The notes: generated by a model not told the origin, from the letters alone. A stretch of 64,000 nucleotides of DNA from Hyphomicrobiales bacterium (GCA_930633525.1 CAKNFP010000001.1:784001-848000); one strand, 5' to 3'. Positions 35,499 to 44,388 are shown, numbered from the stretch's first letter. Translations and numbers: made by a program.

Positions 35499-35910
35499 AG
35501 ACGCTCGCGTGAGCGGGCATGAACTTCAGCGCCACGCCGTTGATGCAGTAGCGCAGGTAGGTCGGGGGTGGGCCGTCCTCGAACACATGGCCGAGATGGC
35601 TGCCGCACCGCGCGCAATGCACTTCCGTGCGCGTCATCCCGTGGCTGTGGTCGACGGTGGTCTCCACACTGCCAGGCACGGGATCGTTGAAGCTCGGCCA
35701 GCCAGTGCCGCTCTCGAACTTGAGGCTCGATTCGAACAGGGGTTGGTCGCAACCGACGCAGGAAAATGTGCCCGCCCGCTTTTCATGAAGCAGGGCGCAG
35801 CTGCCGGGGCGTTCGGTGCCGTGGCTGCGCATGATGTCATATTGCTCGGGCGTCAACATCGCCCGCCATTCGGCGTCCGTCCGCGTTACAGGGAAATGGG
35901 TGCTCGCCAT
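35497..35910 (-). CDS. msrB: Peptide-methionine (R)-S-oxide reductase
   Basis: MsrB reduces the R form of oxidised methionine in proteins. The 137-residue product contains two zinc CxxC pairs (CVGC near residue 51 and CARC near 100), the substrate signature [12 protein letters not shown] near residue 69 and the catalytic cysteine in [13 protein letters not shown] near residue 122. Length matches the single-domain enzyme. It stands alone on the leftward strand. Resolving-cysteine position was not assigned. Confidence 0.96.
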   Translation of the reverse strand: MASTHFPVTRTDAEWRAMLTPEQYDIMRSHGTERPGSCALLHEKRAGTFSCVGCDQPLFESSLKFESGTGWPSFNDPVPGSVETTVDHSHGMTRTEVHCARCGSHLGHVFEDGPPPTYLRYCINGVALKFMPAHASV

Positions 35911-36091
35911 GAAATGCCTCCTCGCGCGCTGCCGTTAAGTGCCCTCAATCTGGGATGCCGAGGTCAAATTGGCAATGAGGGCCAGTCCTGCGGCGGATCG
36001 CGCCATGGCAATGGTATGGAAGAGGCGTATGAGAGGGCCCCGGCGGGCGGATCGCCCGCGCTAAAGTGTGGCCTCGTAGGGTGCGTCTGCC

Positions 36092-36175
36092 ATGAAGTGG
36101 GAACTTTATCTCGGCCTACCTCTGGTCGTTATCGGCTTCGTCGCCGTCTTCCGGCTGCTTTTCAGAATGGATTGA
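36092..36175 (+). CDS. Possible 27-residue single-pass membrane peptide
   Basis: An ATG at 36092 opens a short frame ending at TGA 36173-36175. The peptide starts MKWELYLGLPLVVIGFVAVF and ends FRLLFRMD, a clean hydrophobic helix with charged ends. No clear ribosome site is visible and no homologue is recognised. It lies in the otherwise empty 350 bases between msrB and an IclR gene, both leftward. It could be a real small membrane protein or chance. Confidence 0.3.
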   Translation: MKWELYLGLPLVVIGFVAVFRLLFRMD

Positions 36176-36260
36176 GCCAATCGGACTGAGAGTCCGTCAG
36201 CCGGCCTTCCATTCGCCACGGCAAGAAATCGCGGTGGCGAGGGGAGGGGCGGCTGCATGA

Positions 36261-37082
36261 TTATGGCCAGGCGAGCGCCATGTCGGCGGCCGCCTTGCGC
36301 AAGACCCCGACGAGGGAGGTGATGCGCTCGGCGGGGAGGCGCGAAATTGGCGCTGCCACGCTCATGGAGCCGACGAGCACGCTCTCGCGAAAGATCGGAA
36401 CCGCGACGGCGCCGACACCAACCTCCGCCTCCTCGCGGGCGAGGCCGTAGCCGCGCCGCCGTGTCTCATCGAGCTCACGGGTGAGATCGGCCAGGTTGCG
36501 GATGGTATTGGGTGGTGCATCCGCCCATTTGCCAAGGCCCGAGGCGATGGCGATCCGCGCGGCGTCCTCCGCGGAGAGCGTCGCGAGCCACACCTTCCCG
36601 TTCGCCGTTGCGAAGGGAACAATGCGCTCACCCATATCGGGCTCGTAGACGAGGCCGGAACGGCGTCCGCGTGCAGACGCCGTCCACACCAGCGTTTCGT
36701 TCTGGACGGTGGTGAGGCGTACCAGTTCCTTGGTGCGCTGCGCGACATCGTCGAGGATCGGCTGGCGCAGGTTCGCCGGATCGAGATGGGCAAGCTGACG
36801 CTGGCCGATGAGGGCCATGTGCAGCGTCAGGCCGTAGCACTCGCTTTCCTGGCTCTGATCGGCCCATCCGTTGTCCACGAGACCCGTCAGGATCCGGTGC
36901 GCGGCACTCTTGGGAATATTCAGGCGATGGGCGATATCCGACAGCCGGATGGGTTCTTCCGCCAGCGCCAGAAGCTCCAGCGTCGCCAGAACGCGGTCGA
37001 CCGGCCCGCTCGGGGGATCGCGGCCGATGTCCTGGATCGAGCCGGATTTCCAGGGGCCTGTTTTTCCAGACAGCGCCGTCAT
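36261..37082 (-). CDS. IclR-family transcriptional regulator
   Basis: The 273-residue protein has an IclR winged helix at residues 26-90 (VDRVLATLELLALAEEPIRL and SDIAHRLNIPKSAAHRILTG) and the effector-binding domain (LVRLTTVQNETLVWTASARG, VPFATANGKVWLATLS, VGVGAVAVPIF). It starts two bases after the stop of the ATPase gene on the same strand, so both are co-transcribed. It most likely controls the transporter at 37085-39976 through the dyads at 37945-38009. Confidence 0.92.
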   Translation of the reverse strand: MTALSGKTGPWKSGSIQDIGRDPPSGPVDRVLATLELLALAEEPIRLSDIAHRLNIPKSAAHRILTGLVDNGWADQSQESECYGLTLHMALIGQRQLAHLDPANLRQPILDDVAQRTKELVRLTTVQNETLVWTASARGRRSGLVYEPDMGERIVPFATANGKVWLATLSAEDAARIAIASGLGKWADAPPNTIRNLADLTRELDETRRRGYGLAREEAEVGVGAVAVPIFRESVLVGSMSVAAPISRLPAERITSLVGVLRKAAADMALAWP

Positions 37083-37084
37083 CG

Positions 37085-37930
37085 CTAGTGTGCCTCGCCG
37101 TGAAGCACGCCGCGTGACAGGAAGATCTCGGTGATTTCCTCGGTCTTCTCGAGGAATTCCGGATCACGGCGTGCCGCCAATCCGCGCGGACGCGCCATGT
37201 TGATCTCCATGATGCGCTCGATACGGCCGGGGCGTGGCGTCATCACGATCACCCGATCGGCCAGCAGGACGGCCTCGTCGATGGAATGGGTGATGAACAG
37301 AATGGTCATCCGGTGCTTCAGCCAGAGTGCTTCCAGATCGACACGCATCTGCTCGCGCGTCAGCGCGTCGAGCGCGCCGAAGGGCTCATCCATCAGCAGG
37401 AGACGCGGCTGCAGAAGCAGGGCGCGCGCGATCGATGCGCGCTGCTTCATGCCGCCCGACAGCTCGTGGGGATAGCGTTCGACGAAATCGGCAAGGCCCA
37501 CGCTTTTCAGGAGCTCCAATGCCTTGGCACGCAGCGGCGCCTTGCTCTGGCCCACCATGTCGGCGGGAAAAAGCACGTTCTCAACGATCGTACGCCAGGC
37601 GAGCAGGACGTGATTCTGGAACACGATGCTCATGCCGGACGGCGGTTTGGTCGAGGTATCGTCGAAAACCGTGATCTTGCCGGTGGTCGGCAGGGACAGA
37701 CGGGAAATCAGCCGCAGCATGGTCGATTTTCCACAGCCCGAAGGACCGACGACAGCGACGAACTCACCATCGCCGATCGTGAGGTCAACGCGTTCGAGTG
37801 CAACGACGGGGGCGCCTGCCGTGCCGAAGGTTTTTGTAACCCCCTCGAGCGTGACGCCGGGGCGGTAGGTCCTGCCCGCAGGGGCTGAACCCGCGCTCGT
37901 CGTGGCATCACGCGTCCTGGCATCGCTCAT
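37085..37930 (-). CDS. ABC transporter ATP-binding protein, nitrate/sulfonate/taurine type (SsuB/TauB-like)
   Basis: The 281-residue ATPase has Walker A (GPSGCGKST), Q-loop (FQNHVLLAWRTIVEN), signature LSGGMKQR, Walker B (LLLMDEP) and switch histidine (ITHSIDEAV). The WRT segment after the Q-loop is typical of the SsuB/TauB group. It is split from its partner permease and binding protein, which lie on the other strand starting at 38076; the divergent promoter region lies between. Co-regulation by the IclR gene immediately downstream is likely. Confidence 0.93.
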   Translation of the reverse strand: MSDARTRDATTSAGSAPAGRTYRPGVTLEGVTKTFGTAGAPVVALERVDLTIGDGEFVAVVGPSGCGKSTMLRLISRLSLPTTGKITVFDDTSTKPPSGMSIVFQNHVLLAWRTIVENVLFPADMVGQSKAPLRAKALELLKSVGLADFVERYPHELSGGMKQRASIARALLLQPRLLLMDEPFGALDALTREQMRVDLEALWLKHRMTILFITHSIDEAVLLADRVIVMTPRPGRIERIMEINMARPRGLAARRDPEFLEKTEEITEIFLSRGVLHGEAH

Positions 37931-37944
37931 CCACTATCCTCCCT

Positions 37945-38009
37945 AGTTCGCGAACTTGCGCCGCGAAAAATAACTTGACGGAACGTTGTTCCAAACAGAA
38001 CTATGTTCC
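37945..38009. promoter_or_regulatory. Three dyads in the divergent transporter promoter
   Basis: AGTTCGCGAACT at 37945-37956 is a perfect 12-base palindrome. GGAAC-N3-GTTCC at 37980-37992 and GAAC-N3-GTTC at 37998-38008 are two further dyads, spaced about 17 bases apart. Together they share the half-site GAAC/GTTC and lie between the divergent ATPase and permease genes. They are good candidate operators for the neighbouring IclR protein. A TTGACG hexamer at 37975-37980 may be a -35 element. Confidence 0.65.
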
Positions 38010-38046
38010 AGCAATAGGTCAAGCCCTTCGATCACGAAACGGCGCG

Positions 38047-38074
38047 CTTGGGAGGAAAAACTTGGGAGGAAAAA
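38047..38074 (+). repeat. Tandem duplicated ribosome binding site
   Basis: CTTGGGAGGAAAAA occurs twice in direct succession, 38047-38060 and 38061-38074. Each copy holds a strong GGGAGG ribosome site. The second copy is five bases from the TTG at 38076, which supports that TTG as start of the permease gene rather than the ATG nine bases later. Confidence 0.75.
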
Positions 38075-38075
38075 G

Positions 38076-38873
38076 TTGAAAGCGATGGGTGGTTGGATGC
38101 GCCAGCTGCAGACGGTGGCGAGCCTCGTCGGCGCCGTGCTGGCATGGGAACTTGCAGTCCGCATCTTCAAAACACCGGAATACATCCTGCCGGCGCCGAG
38201 CAAGGTGCTGTACGACCTGTTCCGGAACTATGCGGCTGTGCTGCCGGCCTCCTATTACACCATGCAGCCCATGGTGCTCGGCTTCCTTGTCGCGGTCGTG
38301 CTGGGCGTTCTGCTCGCGCTGCTCGTGGTCTATTCGCACCTTTTCGAGCGCATCTTCTATCCCTTGCTCGTTGTGCTGCAGATCATCCCGAAGATCGCGA
38401 TCGCGCCCCTTTTCATCATCTGGGTGGGTTTCGGCCTGCCGTCGAAAGTCCTGCTCGTCTTCCTGCTGTCGTTCTTTCCGATCGTTGTGAACTCGATCGT
38501 CGCCTTCAAATCCATCGAGAGCGACGTCTATGATCTCGCGAAGTCTTATCGGGCGAGCCGGCTCAAGATCTTCTGGCGGGTCGAGCTGCCGAGCGCGCTG
38601 CCTTCTCTGTTCGCAGGCTTCAAGGTTGCAGCGGCCTTGTCCGCGACCGCGGCGGTCGTCGCCGAGTTCGTCGCCTCGGATAACGGCCTTGGCTATCTGC
38701 TGCTGAACTATAATGGCAATCTCAACACCAGCATGACCTTTGCCGTCATTCTCGTGCTGAGCCTGCTCGGGCTCATTCTCTATGGCGTCGTTGAGCTCAT
38801 CGAGCGGTGGGCTATCCCGTGGCATGTGTCGCAGCGTCGCGATGATTTCACGGTCGGAAAGAGCGGGGTGTGA
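38076..38873 (+). CDS. ABC transporter permease, nitrate/sulfonate/taurine type (SsuC-like)
   Basis: The 265-residue protein starts at a TTG, chosen because GGGAGG lies five bases upstream; ATG at 38085 is the alternative. It has six hydrophobic segments and an EAA-like loop near residue 155 (VYDLAKSYRASRLKIFWRVE...LP). The first half includes the SsuC-like YILPAPSKVLYDLF. It is divergent from its ATPase and is followed by the binding protein 107 bases later. Confidence 0.9.
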   Translation: MKAMGGWMRQLQTVASLVGAVLAWELAVRIFKTPEYILPAPSKVLYDLFRNYAAVLPASYYTMQPMVLGFLVAVVLGVLLALLVVYSHLFERIFYPLLVVLQIIPKIAIAPLFIIWVGFGLPSKVLLVFLLSFFPIVVNSIVAFKSIESDVYDLAKSYRASRLKIFWRVELPSALPSLFAGFKVAAALSATAAVVAEFVASDNGLGYLLLNYNGNLNTSMTFAVILVLSLLGLILYGVVELIERWAIPWHVSQRRDDFTVGKSGV

Positions 38874-38980
38874 GGCTGCTGACGACCCGCGCCGCAACCT
38901 TTGAGGCGAGCACCATGATGCAGGGCCTCATCCTGTGTCTGGTTCAAGGTAACAGATCATAATTTCAGGGAGATAACGTT

Positions 38981-39976
38981 ATGGGGATGATGAAGCACAC
39001 ACGGCGCGGGATCATCGCGTTGGCCATGGGCCTCAGCATGGGCGCAGTGGCGGCCTCGCCGGCCTCCGCCCAGGATGCCGTGAGCCTGCGCCTGAACTGG
39101 CTGCTCAGCGGCGTTCATTCGATCTTCTACTACGGCGTAGACAAAGGCTTTTATAACGACGAGAAGATCAACCTCACCATCGGCGAGGGACAAGGCTCGG
39201 CGCGCGCGGTGCAGGTCACTGCGACGGGCGGCGATACGTTCGGTGTGGCCGATGGCGGCAGCGTGATCGCCGCCGCGACACGTGGCGCGCCGGTCAAGTC
39301 CGTGCTCGGGATCATGAACACGTCGCCCTACGGCATGTCGTTCCGGGCGGACTCCGGCGTCAAGACCATCAAGGACGTGGAGGGCAAGACCATCGGCGCC
39401 ACCGCCGGCGAGGCTTCCATGGCGCTTCTTCCCGCCATCTGGAAGAACAACGGCATCGATCCCAGCAAGGTCCGCATTCTCAATGTCGATGGCCCCGGCA
39501 AGCTGGTGGCCATTCTCGAGAAGCGCTCCGACGGCATTCTGGCCGGCCTCGAGGGCCAGGTCATCATTCTGGAGCAGCGCGGGCTCGACCAGAAGGTGTT
39601 CTCCTTCGCCGAGCTCGGCGTGAACACCCAAGGGCTGACCATCGTCGCCAGCAACAACACCATCGAGAACAAGAAAGACCTCGTGCAGCGCTTCGTCCGC
39701 GCCACGGTGAAGGCGATGGAAGCCGCCAAGGCCGATCCCGATGCGGCGGTCGCTGCCGCCATCAAGGCCCGTCCCGAGGCCGACAAGGCGCTCCTGAAGG
39801 CTCAGCTCCTCGCCTCGATCAACCTGATCCCGTCGCCTGAGGCACCCAGCCTGCCGATCGGCGAAATGGCGCCGGCTGACTGGACGCGCACGCTCGACCT
39901 GATGAAGTCCTATCAGGACGTGTCGACGACCATGACGCCCGAGAGCTTCTACACGAACGAATTCGTCAAGAAGTAG
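38981..39976 (+). CDS. ABC transporter substrate-binding protein, SsuA/NMT1-like
   Basis: The 331-residue protein has a signal sequence (KHTRRGIIALAMGLSMGAVA...ASA-QD) cut near residue 30. The mature protein matches the NMT1/SsuA-like group: VSLRLNWLLSGVHSIFYYGV then DKGFYNDEKINLTIGEGQGS and later IKDVEGKTIGATAGEAS. Binding proteins of this type take up sulfonates, pyrimidine precursors or nitrogen compounds. It forms a transporter with the permease upstream and the divergent ATPase. The gene is followed by a perfect hairpin at 39984-40010. Confidence 0.9.
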   Translation: MGMMKHTRRGIIALAMGLSMGAVAASPASAQDAVSLRLNWLLSGVHSIFYYGVDKGFYNDEKINLTIGEGQGSARAVQVTATGGDTFGVADGGSVIAAATRGAPVKSVLGIMNTSPYGMSFRADSGVKTIKDVEGKTIGATAGEASMALLPAIWKNNGIDPSKVRILNVDGPGKLVAILEKRSDGILAGLEGQVIILEQRGLDQKVFSFAELGVNTQGLTIVASNNTIENKKDLVQRFVRATVKAMEAAKADPDAAVAAAIKARPEADKALLKAQLLASINLIPSPEAPSLPIGEMAPADWTRTLDLMKSYQDVSTTMTPESFYTNEFVKK

Positions 39977-39983
39977 CAACACC

Positions 39984-40010
39984 ATCCGCCGCGTCACCAG
40001 CGCGGCGGAT
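39984..40010 (+). terminator. Perfect hairpin between binding protein and SDR genes
   Basis: ATCCGCCGCG (39984-39993) pairs exactly with CGCGGCGGAT (40001-40010) across TCACCAG. It lies seven bases after the binding protein stop and 22 bases before the SDR start. Lack of a T run suggests partial termination or message protection rather than a full stop. Confidence 0.55.
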
Positions 40011-40031
40011 TACCTTTATGAACTGGAATGG

Positions 40032-40796
40032 ATGGCAATCGGCGCGATGGTCGCACAGTATGAATTGACGGGACGGGTCGCCATCATCACCGGCGGCACG
40101 GGTGGTTTCGGCAGGGCCATTGCCGCGCGTCTTGCCGGGTGCGGGGCGGTGCCGGTGCTGTGGGACTTGCCAGCTTCATTGGCGCGGGTGGGCGATCTCA
40201 CCTTCGCCACGCAGGCCGTCGACGTGACCGACGCGGCGAGTGTCGAGGCGGCGGCAGCCGATTTCGCCAAGCGCTTCGGGGAGCCCGACATTCTCGTCAA
40301 CAATGCGGGTATCGTTGGGGAGGTTCGTCGCACGTGGGAGATCCCGGTCGACGAATTTCGCCGCATCGTCGATGTCAATCTCATGGGCGCCTTCCACGTT
40401 TGTCGCGCGGTCGTGCCTTTGATGCTGTCCAAGGACAAGGCGGAGCGGCGGGGGCGCATTATCAATGTGGCCTCCATCCAGGCGAAGGAAGGCATGCACA
40501 ATGCCGCCGCCTACAGCGCCGCCAAGGCCGGGCTCGTTGCCCTGACCAAGAGCCTGGGCAAGGAGCTTGCGGAGGAGGGCATCCTCGTCAATGCCATCAC
40601 GCCGGCCGCCTCGCTCACCGCCATGAGCATCGATGCGCCACCGGAGCGGCTGGCGGATATCCTCTCACGCATCCCGATGCGTCGTTTTCTCCAACCGGAC
40701 GAGGTGGCCGCGATGATCGCCTGGCTCGCTTCCGACGAATGCAGTTTCAGCACTGGCGCCGTCTTCGACCTGTCGGGCGGCCGGGCGACTTACTGA
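40032..40796 (+). CDS. Short-chain dehydrogenase/reductase (SDR)
   Basis: The 254-residue enzyme has the NAD(P)-binding TGGTGGFG loop near residue 18, NNAGIVG near residue 91, the catalytic serine in INVASIQAK near residue 146 and the YSAAKAG pair (Tyr and Lys) near residue 159-163. It ends with FDLSGGRATY. Length and motifs are those of the classical SDR group that oxidises or reduces an alcohol or ketone. It follows the transporter genes on the same strand and is followed ten bases later by a small unknown gene, so all probably degrade one imported compound. Confidence 0.93.
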   Translation: MAIGAMVAQYELTGRVAIITGGTGGFGRAIAARLAGCGAVPVLWDLPASLARVGDLTFATQAVDVTDAASVEAAAADFAKRFGEPDILVNNAGIVGEVRRTWEIPVDEFRRIVDVNLMGAFHVCRAVVPLMLSKDKAERRGRIINVASIQAKEGMHNAAAYSAAKAGLVALTKSLGKELAEEGILVNAITPAASLTAMSIDAPPERLADILSRIPMRRFLQPDEVAAMIAWLASDECSFSTGAVFDLSGGRATY

Positions 40797-40806
40797 GGTA
40801 CATGTC

Positions 40807-41481
40807 ATGGCATTGCTGGGACGCGCCGTTGTCGCGATCTGGAACGATATTCTGCCGGAAGGGAAGGCCAACTTCATCGAGTGGCACAACCGCGAGCATA
40901 TTCCCGAGCGCGTCGGGATCCCCGGCTTTCTGCGCGGACGGCGCTATGAAGCCTACTACGGCGAACCCGCCTACTACACCCTGTACGAGGCGGAGGATGC
41001 GGGCGTTCTCGTCGGCAAGGACTATCTCGAGCGCCTCAACAATCCCACGCGGTGGACGAAGGAGGCGACGGCCGCCTTCCGCAACACCACGCGTGGGGTC
41101 TGCGAGACCATCTTTTCGCAGGGCATCGGTGATGGCGGGGTGATCATGACCCTGCGCTTCGATGCCGAAGCGGACAAGCGCGAGCCGCTCTCGGATTACC
41201 TGCGGAAGCGCCTCGGCGAGGTGGCTGGCCATTATGCCATTTCGGGCGTGCATCTGTGCGTTGCCGATGCGGCGGCGAGCGGCATCGAGACGGCCGAGAA
41301 GAAGGGACGCGAGGTCGGCGTGCCGAACTGGATCATCATGATCGAAGGATCCGAGACCGCGGCGGTGGACGCGGCCACGGATCACTTGCTGCACGGCGGG
41401 CTGGTTGCGCACGGCGCCATCGACGAGCCGGCCCGTGGGCTCTATCGCCTGGAATATTGCCTCACGGATATTTCCCGCTGA
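40807..41481 (+). CDS. Dimeric alpha/beta-barrel-like protein (EthD/DUF4286-like)
   Basis: The 224-residue protein shows two similar halves. The first opens GRAVVAIWNDILPEGKANFI and continues EWHNREHIPERVGIPGFLRG, a pattern of the EthD/ferredoxin-like dimeric barrel group; the second half (VPNWIIMIEGSETAAVDAAT near residue 180) looks like a second barrel-like strand set. Such proteins bind or convert small aromatic or aliphatic compounds, but a catalytic residue is not identified. The gene is ten bases downstream of the SDR gene. Family assignment is from pattern only. Confidence 0.6.
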   Translation: MALLGRAVVAIWNDILPEGKANFIEWHNREHIPERVGIPGFLRGRRYEAYYGEPAYYTLYEAEDAGVLVGKDYLERLNNPTRWTKEATAAFRNTTRGVCETIFSQGIGDGGVIMTLRFDAEADKREPLSDYLRKRLGEVAGHYAISGVHLCVADAAASGIETAEKKGREVGVPNWIIMIEGSETAAVDAATDHLLHGGLVAHGAIDEPARGLYRLEYCLTDISR

Positions 41482-41601
41482 GGCGGGATGGGCGGCAAGT
41501 ATCGTCGCACGGTGAGTGGTGTCGCGTAGTAGTCGCCCGATCGTCCGGAGGCGTCCTGCCTGGCGTCTCCAATCGGCGCGGCAGGGGACCGCCACGGCAA
41601 T

Positions 41602-42003
41602 TTACACCAGCGCGTTGACGCCGCTCATATAGATCCCGGCGAAGGCGATCTTGCCATCGCTGATATGGTAAAATGAAGCGTTGTGCTTGTGGTGCTCGCG
41701 GCCGGAGGGCTCGATGTTGATGACGTCGAGCTGGCAGGCGATGCGCTGGGTTTCCGCGTCGAATACCCATGAGAAGTTGCCGTGCCAGATCTTCGCATAG
41801 CGGCTGAAGAGCCGCTCGAACATCGCACGCACGCCTGCATCCCGGCCGATATGGTCAAGCTGGTCGGTCTCGATGCGAAACCGACAGTCCTCGGTGAGAA
41901 TCGCCATCAGCCCATCCATGTCCTTCCCATCCACGCAGCGAAAGTAATGCTCCAGAAGCGCGATGGCGTCCTCGCGGGTGAGATGGGAGCGCGAAGCAAT
42001 CAT
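41602..42003 (-). CDS. NTF2-like (SnoaL-type) family protein
   Basis: The 133-residue protein has a helical start (LTREDAIALLEHYFRCVDGK), then DMDGLMAILTEDCRFRI and strands ending FYHISDGKIAFAGIYMSG, the order of the cone-shaped NTF2/SnoaL fold. These small proteins act as isomerases, dehydratases or cyclases or only as binding domains. It is convergent with the SDR unit and could belong to the same breakdown pathway but on a separate transcript. Active residues could not be assigned. Confidence 0.75.
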   Translation of the reverse strand: MIASRSHLTREDAIALLEHYFRCVDGKDMDGLMAILTEDCRFRIETDQLDHIGRDAGVRAMFERLFSRYAKIWHGNFSWVFDAETQRIACQLDVINIEPSGREHHKHNASFYHISDGKIAFAGIYMSGVNALV

Positions 42004-42071
42004 GACAACATGAACCTTTTACCATGCTGAGGCTGTAGAGAGACAAGGTCTGGGCGTGCAAAGCCGGATCC

Positions 42072-44189
42072 TCAGGCCGCGGGCGCCACCACATCTACGG
42101 TAATGTGGTTAGTCCCCACGAGCACACCGTCCGCAGTATAAGCCGAGAGGACAAAATCGAAGTCCGTATAAGGCGTAAAATTGTATGGAGGCGCGCCATA
42201 AAAATCTTGGGCAATCTTGTTGATCTCGCTCAAGATGAAATCGGAGCCGATATTGATGTTTCCCTGTGCCAGCTGAGGATTATCGCCGTCGGCGTCAGCA
42301 AGACGGACAATACCGGCTTGATCCAGCCAATCGGTCACGCCATTCGACCCAGTGAGATCAAGCTTGATGTAACTGCGCCCAAAACTCAGATCAACGTCGA
42401 TTTGAAGCGTGAATCGATAATCTTCAAGTTGTCCGGCATGGCCGTCCAAGCCGGTCAGGATGGAAAAATCGATCGACCAAGCCGCCAGATCATTGCGTGT
42501 CTCGGTTGCTCCATGCGCGCCGGCGACCTGGCTACCAGATTCAACAATGAACTGCACACGGCCGCTTGCATCCAGACCGCGTACAACAGTCTCATCGCTG
42601 CCGATGTAGTGGGCCTTCAACGCGAGCTCGACACCCGCATAGTCATTTCTGACAAGGCTGAAATCGTTGGGTATGTGGCCTGGGCCAAGGTACAGATCGC
42701 CCGTGCCAGGATCGTATCCCGCGCTGTTTAAAGTAGCGCCGATCTCGTGATCGCGCTGGCCGGAGCGAGCGATACCCTGTTCCCAATCATAGGCCAGTGT
42801 CGCTTCATACAGCGCCCTGTCGCTCTCAAGCCCCGAATAGACCGGGCGGGCTTCCACCCAATCGGGCACGAGTTGTTGCAGGTGAGCAAGGACATCCGCA
42901 TCGAAATTGCGGCTCGCCATGTCTGCGACAGAGCCCTTTCCAAGCAGGATATCGTGAGCGGACTGGTCGAGACCGGGTGCAAGCTTGCCAGTGAACTCGT
43001 CGACCGGCGCGCCCCCGTTCTCCAGATATCGGGCATATTCAGCAGCCAGGCGGACAAATGCGATATTGAGGGCTTCAGCAGCCGCGCCGAGTGTAACGTT
43101 CCCGAGCACGTCGTGGTCCAGCGGCGTTGGGTCATCATACCCCAATGACCCCTCATTTGTCAGGGCTAGGCTTCCACCGTGGATACTCGAGAGATAATCA
43201 TATTCATTGTTGAGAGAAATCCAGCGAGCAACAAAGCCATTTCCCTCGGAAGGATAGGCAATACTGTCGACAGTGGCGCCCGGAAGGGTGAAGTGCATCC
43301 CTTCCTCGACGAAGACGCCTTTGACGCCTTCGAGGTAGGGGGCGCGGTAGAGGGCAGCTTCCTTGATGCCGCCGGAAAGATAGACGCTTCCACCGCCCGT
43401 AAAATTGAGGGGGTTCAATGACATGAGCGAGCCGATATTGACCCCTGTTTCAGGCGGTACGTCGAAACCCTTCAGATATCTGAGGTCGTCGAAGCTCCAG
43501 CTTAGCGTCTTGCCCCCGTATGAAAGGTGGTAGGCTCCGTTTCCAGAACTAAAAGTGTAGTCGCCCGGCAAGGTTAGATGGAGTATGCCGTCATTGAATC
43601 GTGCAATCGGTATGTCTGTTATTGAGCCATGGGGCTGGGTCAACGTCCCATCTAACGCGTCGGCGATGAATGCACCGAGGTTCTCGCCGTGCGCGGCTCG
43701 GAATTCTGCTGAAGCAAAAAACGCACCGGCCAGTTGGGGGCCGTCGAGTTGCCCGCTTTCGAATGCCTGCGTCCAGTATTCCAGGCCGGCTTCATCGGGC
43801 GCACGACCGAGCAGGTTCTGATAGAACAGGGTAACAAGCTCTCTGGCGGAGACCTCTTCGCCAATCTCTGGATGCAATGTCTTGAATTCCGCCGAACCCG
43901 CAAATTCATCCATGATGGCACTGAATGAGAGGAGGCCGCCGGTATAGACGTCGGACCAGAACGTGAAACCAGCTGCGTCGGGCGCACGCCCAAAGGCACC
44001 CTGGTAGAGCGCGAGCGTCGGCAGAATCTCGTTGTGAACAAGCGTATATTCTGGTGAGCCGATGAAATCCTGACGGATGGCTTCGATGGGTCGGCCGCTT
44101 CCCAGCACGCTATTCCAATAACCTTCTTCTGCTATGTTCGGCGAGCGAAACAGCAGCTCCTGATAGAGCAAATGAATCTCTGTGGCCAT
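42072..44189 (-). CDS. DUF4214 protein with unknown large C-terminal region
   Basis: The 705-residue product starts at the ATG at 44189 after GGGGGA; an ATG six codons earlier has no ribosome site. DUF4214 units are visible in the first 175 residues (LYQELLFRSPNIAEEGYWNS, LYQGAFGRAPDAAGFTFWSD, LFYQNLLGRAPDEAGLEYWT). The remaining 530 residues are beta-rich (FNDGILHLTLPGDYTFSSGN, GSVYLSGGIKEAALY) and not recognised. The C-terminus is acidic-hydrophobic without charged tail (NHITVDVVAPAA), compatible with type I export. Base composition looks lower in GC than the flanking genes. Together with 32869-35442 it makes two such proteins in 12 kb. Confidence 0.75.
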   Translation of the reverse strand: MATEIHLLYQELLFRSPNIAEEGYWNSVLGSGRPIEAIRQDFIGSPEYTLVHNEILPTLALYQGAFGRAPDAAGFTFWSDVYTGGLLSFSAIMDEFAGSAEFKTLHPEIGEEVSARELVTLFYQNLLGRAPDEAGLEYWTQAFESGQLDGPQLAGAFFASAEFRAAHGENLGAFIADALDGTLTQPHGSITDIPIARFNDGILHLTLPGDYTFSSGNGAYHLSYGGKTLSWSFDDLRYLKGFDVPPETGVNIGSLMSLNPLNFTGGGSVYLSGGIKEAALYRAPYLEGVKGVFVEEGMHFTLPGATVDSIAYPSEGNGFVARWISLNNEYDYLSSIHGGSLALTNEGSLGYDDPTPLDHDVLGNVTLGAAAEALNIAFVRLAAEYARYLENGGAPVDEFTGKLAPGLDQSAHDILLGKGSVADMASRNFDADVLAHLQQLVPDWVEARPVYSGLESDRALYEATLAYDWEQGIARSGQRDHEIGATLNSAGYDPGTGDLYLGPGHIPNDFSLVRNDYAGVELALKAHYIGSDETVVRGLDASGRVQFIVESGSQVAGAHGATETRNDLAAWSIDFSILTGLDGHAGQLEDYRFTLQIDVDLSFGRSYIKLDLTGSNGVTDWLDQAGIVRLADADGDNPQLAQGNINIGSDFILSEINKIAQDFYGAPPYNFTPYTDFDFVLSAYTADGVLVGTNHITVDVVAPAA

Positions 44190-44330
44190 TGATGCATCCC
44201 CCGTCATCGTAACGGCGCGAATTACGCGAGCTGCCGGGCTAGCGCAAGGGCAGAAGACGTGCTGAAAATTGTTTTGTTCTCAAATTATTGCGAGAATTCT
44301 TCAAGAAAACGACGTCCGATAAGATGCCAT

Positions 44331-44359
44331 CACCGGCGATCCCACTGAGATCGCCGGTG
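44331..44359 (-). terminator. Perfect 11-base hairpin after the amino acid dehydrogenase gene
   Basis: CACCGGCGATC (44331-44341) pairs with GATCGCCGGTG (44349-44359) with a seven-base loop. It lies 30 bases past the stop of the leftward dehydrogenase gene. A clean T run is missing, but the stem is strong. Confidence 0.6.
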
Positions 44360-44388
44360 ATATCGCTCCCCCAAGCTATGCCGTGGTG

